A stretch of DNA of 35,789 bases. Origin: an uncultured Collinsella sp. (GTDB taxonomy: Bacteria; Actinomycetota; Coriobacteriia; Coriobacteriales; Coriobacteriaceae). Made by a program: the position numbers and the translations under genes. This document shows positions 31,136-35,789 of this stretch, in pieces. Each line of letters opens with the position of its first letter. Within the stretch, counting starts at the first letter, position 1. Under the pieces are notes generated by a model. The model was not told the DNA's origin. It saw only the letters and a list, made by a program, of their open reading frames with translations, and did not search any database. Location: the NCBI GenBank assembly GCA_958447915.1, contig CAUDCB010000005.1, positions 1-35,789 of the forward strand. Direction: 5' to 3'.

Positions 31136-32764
31136 ATGGAGAAGGCTGATGTAGTAATCAAGAGCAATGCCGTTTTTACCGGCGATGGGATCGAACCGTT
31201 TAAGGGCGGCGTTGCCGTGCGTGGCGATAAGATCGTTGCCTGCGGTGACGATGCCCACTTGGCGCCGTTTATCGGCCCCGATACTGAGGTGCGCGACTTT
31301 GGCGACCAGCTCGTTATGCCTGGCCTGATTGACTCGCACACGCATTTTGCTCAGGGTGCGTTTATGACCGACCCCGATTTTGCCGTCAACCTTATCGATT
31401 GCACCAGTTTTGAGATGGCGATGGAGCGTGTTGTAGCGTTTGCGAACGCCCATCCCGATAATGAGTGGATTCTGGGCTGCCAAATCATTCAGTTCCAGTG
31501 GGATATCCCCGAGATGCCCACGGCCGCGATGATCGATGAATACATCTCCGACCGCCCGGTCTTCCTGCAGCAGGTTGACCTGCATACCTTTAGCGCCAAT
31601 ACCTGTGCCATCAACAAGGTGGGAGTGACTTCGCAGACGCCCGATCCCGCAGGCGGCAAGATCCTTAAGGATGCCGACGGCAACCTGACGGGCGTGTTTT
31701 CCAACAATGCCGGCTCCTTCTTTATGGATGAGGTCTACGACCCCGCGATGGACGTTGCGGAAGCTTCGTTTACCAAGACGGCAAAGCGCGCTAACAGCTT
31801 TGGCATCACCACTGTCGGCATGGTCAATCCTACGTTTGTGAGCATGGAAAACCCGTATGCAGTGCTTGCGGATCTTAATGCCAAGGACGAATTGCCGCTG
31901 CGCGTCTTTTTGTACACCGATCTGTTTGAGAACGAGAGCATGACGCTCGATCAAATCAAGGCCAAGTACAACTTCCCTGGCACGCAGGTCGAGTGGCACG
32001 GCTTTAAGCAGTTTCTTGATGGCGTGTGCTCCGACCACACCGCTTGGATGCTTGAACCCTATTCCAACGCGCCCGATACCTGCGGTGAGCCCGCGGAGGA
32101 TCCAGAGCGCATCCGTGCCGCCATTGTCAGGGCGCAGGAATGGGGCGTTGACACGCGCGTCCATACGATCGGCGATCGCTCGGTGCGTTTTGTGCTCGAT
32201 TGCTTTGAGGAGGGCGAGCGCTTGCATGGTAAGCGGGGTTGCCGCCACTCCATGGAGCACAACGAGACGGTTCAGCCCGAGGATCTGCCGCGCTACGCAG
32301 AGCTTGGTATATGCCCCGGCATGCAACCGTGGCACATGCTGCTCGATATGGCTGACCTTGCCAAGGACGATGCCGTGGGCCCCGAGCGTGCAGCGCTTTC
32401 GTGGCCCCTGCACAGCCTGCTTGCCAGCGGTGCCGTGGTGCACTTGGGCAGCGACTTCCCCGTTGTGGGCTTGGAGCCCATGGAGGAGGTGTACGGCGCA
32501 GCCTTCCGCATGCTCGAGGACGGTTCCAACCCAGAAGGGTGGTTCCCGCAGGAGCGCATCACCATGGCCGAGGCCTTGCGCGCCTACACCTACGGCAGCG
32601 CCTACGCCATGCATGCCGAGGATCGCATCGGTACGCTCGCATGCGGCAAACAGGCTGATATCTGTGTGCTCGACCGCAACCTCTTTGACTGCGAACCGGC
32701 TGAGGTCCTCGAGGCCACGGCGTCTCTCACGATGATTGCCGGCAAGGTGGTCTACGAGGCCTAG
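31136..32764 (+). CDS. amidohydrolase family protein (YtcJ-like)
   Basis: A 542-aa metal-dependent hydrolase of the amidohydrolase_3 type. The N-terminal beta-sandwich ADVVIKSNAVFTGDG leads to the metal motif MPGLIDSHTHFAQGA (about residues 57-71). Further segments are WHGFKQFLDGVCSDHTAWM with the bridging Lys position, DTRVHTIGDRSV (His), RHSMEHNE (His), VHLGSDFPVV (catalytic Asp) and the closing GTLACGKQADICVLDRNLF. Family members hydrolyse N-acyl or cyclic amide bonds; the substrate cannot be read from the sequence. ATG 31136 follows GAGGAGG. It is 96 nt upstream of a MATE exporter and downstream of a LuxR regulator in the agmatine island, so a nitrogenous amide, perhaps an amine derivative, is a guess. 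Confidence 0.85.
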   Translation: MEKADVVIKSNAVFTGDGIEPFKGGVAVRGDKIVACGDDAHLAPFIGPDTEVRDFGDQLVMPGLIDSHTHFAQGAFMTDPDFAVNLIDCTSFEMAMERVVAFANAHPDNEWILGCQIIQFQWDIPEMPTAAMIDEYISDRPVFLQQVDLHTFSANTCAINKVGVTSQTPDPAGGKILKDADGNLTGVFSNNAGSFFMDEVYDPAMDVAEASFTKTAKRANSFGITTVGMVNPTFVSMENPYAVLADLNAKDELPLRVFLYTDLFENESMTLDQIKAKYNFPGTQVEWHGFKQFLDGVCSDHTAWMLEPYSNAPDTCGEPAEDPERIRAAIVRAQEWGVDTRVHTIGDRSVRFVLDCFEEGERLHGKRGCRHSMEHNETVQPEDLPRYAELGICPGMQPWHMLLDMADLAKDDAVGPERAALSWPLHSLLASGAVVHLGSDFPVVGLEPMEEVYGAAFRMLEDGSNPEGWFPQERITMAEALRAYTYGSAYAMHAEDRIGTLACGKQADICVLDRNLFDCEPAEVLEATASLTMIAGKVVYEA

Positions 32765-32811
32765 CGGGGCTGCTGCATCGCCGGGCGGTGCCACAGCCCG
32801 TGCGTGCCGCC

Positions 32812-32835
32812 CATCCATTCATTCATCCATTCATC
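32812..32835 (+). repeat. CATC/CATT tetranucleotide tract
   Basis: Six tandem tetramers (CATC CATT CATT CATC CATT CATC) between the amidohydrolase stop and the MATE ribosome site GGAAAGGGGAG. Copy-number change would alter leader length but no reading frame. Confidence 0.6.
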
Positions 32836-32860
32836 AATCTCTCATGGAAAGGGGAGAACA

Positions 32861-34237
32861 ATGGCAGAAGAAGCAACCGCCGCTGTTGAGGAGGAGCGTG
32901 AGCTTGCCTCGCAGCCGATTCCCGGCCTGGTGCGCAAGTACACCATCATCACCGGCCAGGGTATGCTCGCCCAGATTATCATGGTGGTCCTTGAGGGCCT
33001 CGTGATGGGTTGGGGCCTGGGCGCACACGGCCTGGCCTGTGTCTCGATCATCATGTCGGTCGAGTACATTAACCTGGCCTTTGGCAACCTGTTTGGCACC
33101 GGCGTGCCCGCCGTGGTGGGCAACCTTTTGGGTGCCGGCGACATTAAGGGCGCCAGCAAGGCGTTTAGCCAGGGTTTTTGGCTTACCACGATTGTGAGTG
33201 TGCTGCTTGCTGTGGTGATGGCTGTGTTTACCGAGCCCATCTGCGCATTCTTCGGCGCCACGCCCGACATCATGGCCGATACCGTTGCCGGCGTGCGCAC
33301 CTTCTCCGTGCTGCTACCGCTCACGGTCATTGGTCAGATGGTCACCGCCGTCATGCGTGTGGACGAGAAGGTTCAGATCCAGGCCAACCTCATGACCGTG
33401 TCTGCCATCGTCGCTATCTGCTGGCTTGCGCTTTCCACGTTTGTGCTCAAGCTTGGCGTTATGGGAGCTGGCGTGTACTACGGTCTTTCCATCGGTATCT
33501 GGGCCATCGGTATCTTCTGGTTCATCGGCGGTAAGAAGTCGCAGCTCCAGATCAGCGCCGCCGACCTCAAACTCGACATGGCCATCTGCGGCCAGATCAT
33601 CAAGATTGGTTTCCCGTTCTTTTTGGTGCAAGCTGCCACGTTCATCTTCAACACCGTTGCCAACTCGTTGCTTGGCCAGCTCGGCGGCGACATGGGTTCG
33701 CTCTACATCGCGGCCTTTGGTGTGATCAACGGCTACATCCTCTACATTACCATGATGGTCGCCCAGTGCTTCTCGTACGGCCTGCAGCCCATTGCCGCCT
33801 TCAACGCCGGCGCCAAGGCGTGGGCGCGCCTCAAGGAAACACTCTCCTGCACGCTTAAGTACCAGGTCGTGACGCTTGCTGCGGTGTCTGCTGTGCTATG
33901 GGTGGCCGCAACGCCGGTCTGCGCCTTTTTTGCTGGTAGCGACCCGGCGCTCGTCGAGGTTGCCGCCAACGCCACGCGCATCGTTATCCTGGCCGTGGCT
34001 CTGGGCTATCTTGCCATGACCATGTCGATGTACTTCCAGGCGGTTGAGAAGGTGGGTATCGCCACGTTCACCGGTCTGCTCCGCTACGTGATCTGCTCCG
34101 TGCCGCTTATGTACCTGCTTGGCAACATGATGGGCGTTCAGGGTGTCTGGTTTGCCTTGGTGGCGGCTGACGCCATCACTGGTCTTATCTCCATCGCCCT
34201 CGCCGTCCGCGAATCCAAGCGACTTGCCACGCTCTAG
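32861..34237 (+). CDS. MATE-family efflux transporter
   Basis: A 458-aa cation-coupled multidrug/metabolite exporter with about 12 TM segments in two halves. Typical MATE text: YTIITGQGMLAQIIMVVLEGLVMGWGLG (TM1-2), FGNLFGTGVPAVVGNLLGAGD, GVRTFSVLLPLTVIGQMVTAVMRVD, FLVQAATFIFNTVANSLLG starting the second half, and YGLQPIAAFNAGAKAW. ATG 32861 follows AAAGGGGAG; the in-frame upstream ATG at 32804 lies in the tetramer tract without a ribosome site. It is probably cotranscribed with the amidohydrolase and might export its product or a polyamine (context inference). Confidence 0.9.
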   Translation: MAEEATAAVEEERELASQPIPGLVRKYTIITGQGMLAQIIMVVLEGLVMGWGLGAHGLACVSIIMSVEYINLAFGNLFGTGVPAVVGNLLGAGDIKGASKAFSQGFWLTTIVSVLLAVVMAVFTEPICAFFGATPDIMADTVAGVRTFSVLLPLTVIGQMVTAVMRVDEKVQIQANLMTVSAIVAICWLALSTFVLKLGVMGAGVYYGLSIGIWAIGIFWFIGGKKSQLQISAADLKLDMAICGQIIKIGFPFFLVQAATFIFNTVANSLLGQLGGDMGSLYIAAFGVINGYILYITMMVAQCFSYGLQPIAAFNAGAKAWARLKETLSCTLKYQVVTLAAVSAVLWVAATPVCAFFAGSDPALVEVAANATRIVILAVALGYLAMTMSMYFQAVEKVGIATFTGLLRYVICSVPLMYLLGNMMGVQGVWFALVAADAITGLISIALAVRESKRLATL

Positions 34238-34286
34238 ACTCGGACACGGCCGGCCCGCGATAGTCGAATAAGTCAACTCGCCTGCA

Positions 34287-34332
34287 AGCCACCACAATGG
34301 GGACAGTTCCCATTGTGGTGGCTATTGTTATT
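34287..34332 (+). terminator. terminator of amidohydrolase-MATE operon
   Basis: Perfect 15-bp stem AGCCACCACAATGGG / CCCATTGTGGTGGCT (34287-34301 / 34309-34323), loop GACAGTT (with the flanking G this reads GGGGACAG), then ATTGTTATTT. Confidence 0.8.
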
Positions 34333-34377
34333 TAGGGTCTGAGATTTCGGCTCTATAAATAACGTTTTTGAACTGGG

Positions 34378-34469
34378 CTACTATAAGATTGTGGAAAACA
34401 CTACTACAAGATTATGGAAAACGCTACTGCAAGATTATGGCAAATGATACTATACGATTATGGTAACAG
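34378..34469 (+). repeat. four 23-bp tandem repeats upstream of the ATPase gene
   Basis: Units 34378-34400, 34401-34423, 34424-34446 and 34447-34469, all exactly 23 bp, share the core TACTAYAAGATTATGG; units 1-3 continue with RAAAAC or similar. Divergence increases toward the fourth unit. The array ends 19 nt before the ATPase ATG. Iteron-like operators for autoregulation are the simplest reading; each unit also contains a TACTAT or TATAAG -10-like string. Confidence 0.85.
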
Positions 34470-34488
34470 CGTTATAAGGGGCGTTGAT

Positions 34489-35658
34489 ATGGCCGAGTAC
34501 ATTAACAGGGATTTGCATGAGTTGCTCATTCGCATGGCGGGTTGGTTTCCTGTTGTGTCGTTGACGGGGCCTAGGCAGAGCGGTAAGTCTACGCTGGTTA
34601 GGCATGCCTTTCCCGACTATTCCTATGTCACGCTTGAGGACCCCCAAACGAGGCGCGCGGCCTTGGAGGATCCGGTGAGTTTTATCCGCAACCGAAAGGG
34701 CGGACTCATCATCGATGAGGCGCAATACGCCCCGGATTTGTTCTCGATGATCCAGGTTGTTTCGGATGAGCGGGGAGACGCCGGTCAATACATCCTTACG
34801 GGATCGCAAAACTTTTTGATGATGAAAAGCATCGGCCAGTCTCTTGCCGGGCGAGTCGGGATCTTAAAATTGCTGCCATTTTCGTTTCGAGAAGCGGAGA
34901 GGGGCCAGCAGGGGCAGTTGGAAGTGGATTTGTTTGCGCTCGAAGGGGGATACCCTCGCCTGCGTTCCGCCGGAATGCCGTCCTCGGTTTATTTCCCCAG
35001 CTATATTGATACCTATGTTGAGCGCGATGTTGTGGGCTTGCTTGACGTGCGCAATAAAGCGGAGTTTCATAAGTTTCTGTCCATAATTGCCCAGAGCGCC
35101 GGTGCTCTCATTAATATATCTTCGCTTTCTCGAGATACGGGTGTGAACGTATCGACCATTAAAAGCTGGTTGTCTATTCTGGAGCAGAGCTACCTGACGT
35201 TTTCACTGCAGCCCTATTATGCAAATGCCAGGAAACGTTTGACTAAAACGCCCAAGCTTTATTTTTACGACACGGGGCTGCTCTGCTACTTGCTCAAAAT
35301 TGGATCACTGGAGCAACTTTTGGAGAGCCCTTATCTGGGGGCAGTTTTCGAAAACCTCATCGTTTCCGAAACGGCGAAGAGCCATCTCAACGTGGGCGAG
35401 AATCCCGAGTTGTATTTCTATAGGGACGACGGCAAGCGAGAAATCGATTTGCTCGACTGCACAAACTCAGGGAGTCCCAAGGCTATCGAAATAAAATCAT
35501 CCAGAACGTATCACGATAAGTACGCCCGCCATTTACAGGCTGTATGCGATGAGATCGACATTGCAAAAGATGCGCGCTATGTTGTGGCCCGCGTGGATTC
35601 AACGTATGAGTCGAAAGACTGTAGCGTGGTCTCGGCGCGTGATTGGCTTTTGCGATAA
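34489..35658 (+). CDS. AAA-fold ATPase with DUF4143 domain
   Basis: A 389-aa protein of the family of putative ATPases often found in accessory regions. Walker A is VVSLTGPRQSGKST (about residues 22-36), followed by SYVTLEDPQTRRAALEDP, Walker B GGLIIDEAQYAPDLF (about 70-85) and sensor ILTGSQNFLMM. The C-terminal DUF4143 part has YFYDTGLLCYLLKIG, GAVFENLIVSE and a nuclease-like signature REIDLL...AIEIKSS (E-D-ExK arrangement). ATG 34489 follows AAGGGG; the frame opens earlier inside the tandem repeats but without a ribosome site. Codon use is more AT-rich than neighbours, suggesting transfer. Function is unknown; some relatives are discussed as toxin-like or mobile-element-linked. Confidence 0.85.
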   Translation: MAEYINRDLHELLIRMAGWFPVVSLTGPRQSGKSTLVRHAFPDYSYVTLEDPQTRRAALEDPVSFIRNRKGGLIIDEAQYAPDLFSMIQVVSDERGDAGQYILTGSQNFLMMKSIGQSLAGRVGILKLLPFSFREAERGQQGQLEVDLFALEGGYPRLRSAGMPSSVYFPSYIDTYVERDVVGLLDVRNKAEFHKFLSIIAQSAGALINISSLSRDTGVNVSTIKSWLSILEQSYLTFSLQPYYANARKRLTKTPKLYFYDTGLLCYLLKIGSLEQLLESPYLGAVFENLIVSETAKSHLNVGENPELYFYRDDGKREIDLLDCTNSGSPKAIEIKSSRTYHDKYARHLQAVCDEIDIAKDARYVVARVDSTYESKDCSVVSARDWLLR

Positions 35659-35680
35659 CAAGTTCGGCGTATTAACAACT

Positions 35681-35719
35681 GCCGCGAAGAGGATCGGACC
35701 CCTTTCGCGGCGGTTTTTT
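35681..35719 (+). terminator. terminator of ATPase gene
   Basis: Stem GCCGCGAA / TTCGCGGC (35681-35688 / 35704-35711) and a T6 tail. Its core matches the hairpin at 21804, and in both places the palindromic element follows at once. Confidence 0.75.
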
Positions 35720-35734
35720 GCCGATCCGGTGCGC

Positions 35735-35789
35735 CTCAGATGCAAGTGAGTAGACTTTTTTGGACTTGTCGAGCACACCGCGCCAAACG
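35735..35789. repeat. palindromic intergenic element, second copy cut by window end
   Basis: 55 nt identical to 21861-21915, including the CAAGTGAGTAGACTTTT arm and CGAGCACACC. The right half lies outside the window. Confidence 0.8.

Noticed and set aside
31106..32818. 570-aa open frame antisense to the amidohydrolase
   Set aside because: Mirror frame of a biased gene with no recognisable motif and no ribosome site.
34378..34469. CRISPR array
   Set aside because: Units are contiguous without spacers and only four copies; it is a tandem iteron array.
34414..34488. N-terminal extension of the ATPase starting inside the tandem repeats
   Set aside because: The residues are translated repeat units; no ribosome site, whereas the ATG at 34489 has AAGGGG.

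Overview
The window looks like chromosome of a high-GC, gut-type Coriobacteriia actinobacterium, most likely Collinsella or a close relative. This is an inference from gene content and composition: a bifid-shunt phosphoketolase, a class II GalT, a flavodiiron protein, an agmatine deiminase module, LuxR regulators with membrane N-termini, and intergenic regions full of GC-rich hairpins. I see no tRNA, rRNA, CRISPR array, insertion sequence or phage gene.

Left part (1-15.5 kb), carbohydrate metabolism. murB (-) faces away from a LacI-type regulator gene. Phosphoketolase xfp follows behind a promoter with two 12-bp operator-like palindromes. A LacX-like aldose epimerase and a LacC-like tagatose-6-phosphate kinase come next. 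The convergent galK-galT operon (-) is driven from a divergent promoter shared with a second LacI/GalR gene; that intergenic region holds three copies of GAGTACGTTAACA. A flavodiiron protein (fprA) and a DeoR regulator follow, the latter divergent from a class II aldolase whose active-site spacing resembles tagatose-bisphosphate aldolase. Together the genes can carry galactose through the Leloir route and possibly tagatose-6-phosphate into glycolysis and the phosphoketolase shunt.

Middle (15.5-22 kb). An AraC regulator, apparently leaderless, precedes a HAD phosphatase in one operon (-). A single open frame fuses a MutT-type NUDIX domain to a Vsr-type mismatch endonuclease. A BceAB-like ABC transporter gene pair follows without a visible two-component system.

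Right part (22-34.3 kb), an agmatine catabolism island. A membrane LuxR regulator (AguR-like) is divergent from putrescine carbamoyltransferase, an APC antiporter and agmatine deiminase. Then come a second paralogous antiporter, a small cysteine-containing protein, a second membrane LuxR regulator, a YtcJ-like amidohydrolase and a MATE exporter. The two regulator-linked intergenic regions share the 13-mer TAAACCCGCAGGT. No carbamate kinase is present in the window. The last gene is an AAA/DUF4143 ATPase preceded by four exact-period 23-bp tandem repeats.

The intergenic DNA is unusually structured. It contains several families of dispersed palindromes, some with a rho-independent terminator nested between long inverted arms, and many hairpins carry a GGGACA-type motif in or near the loop.
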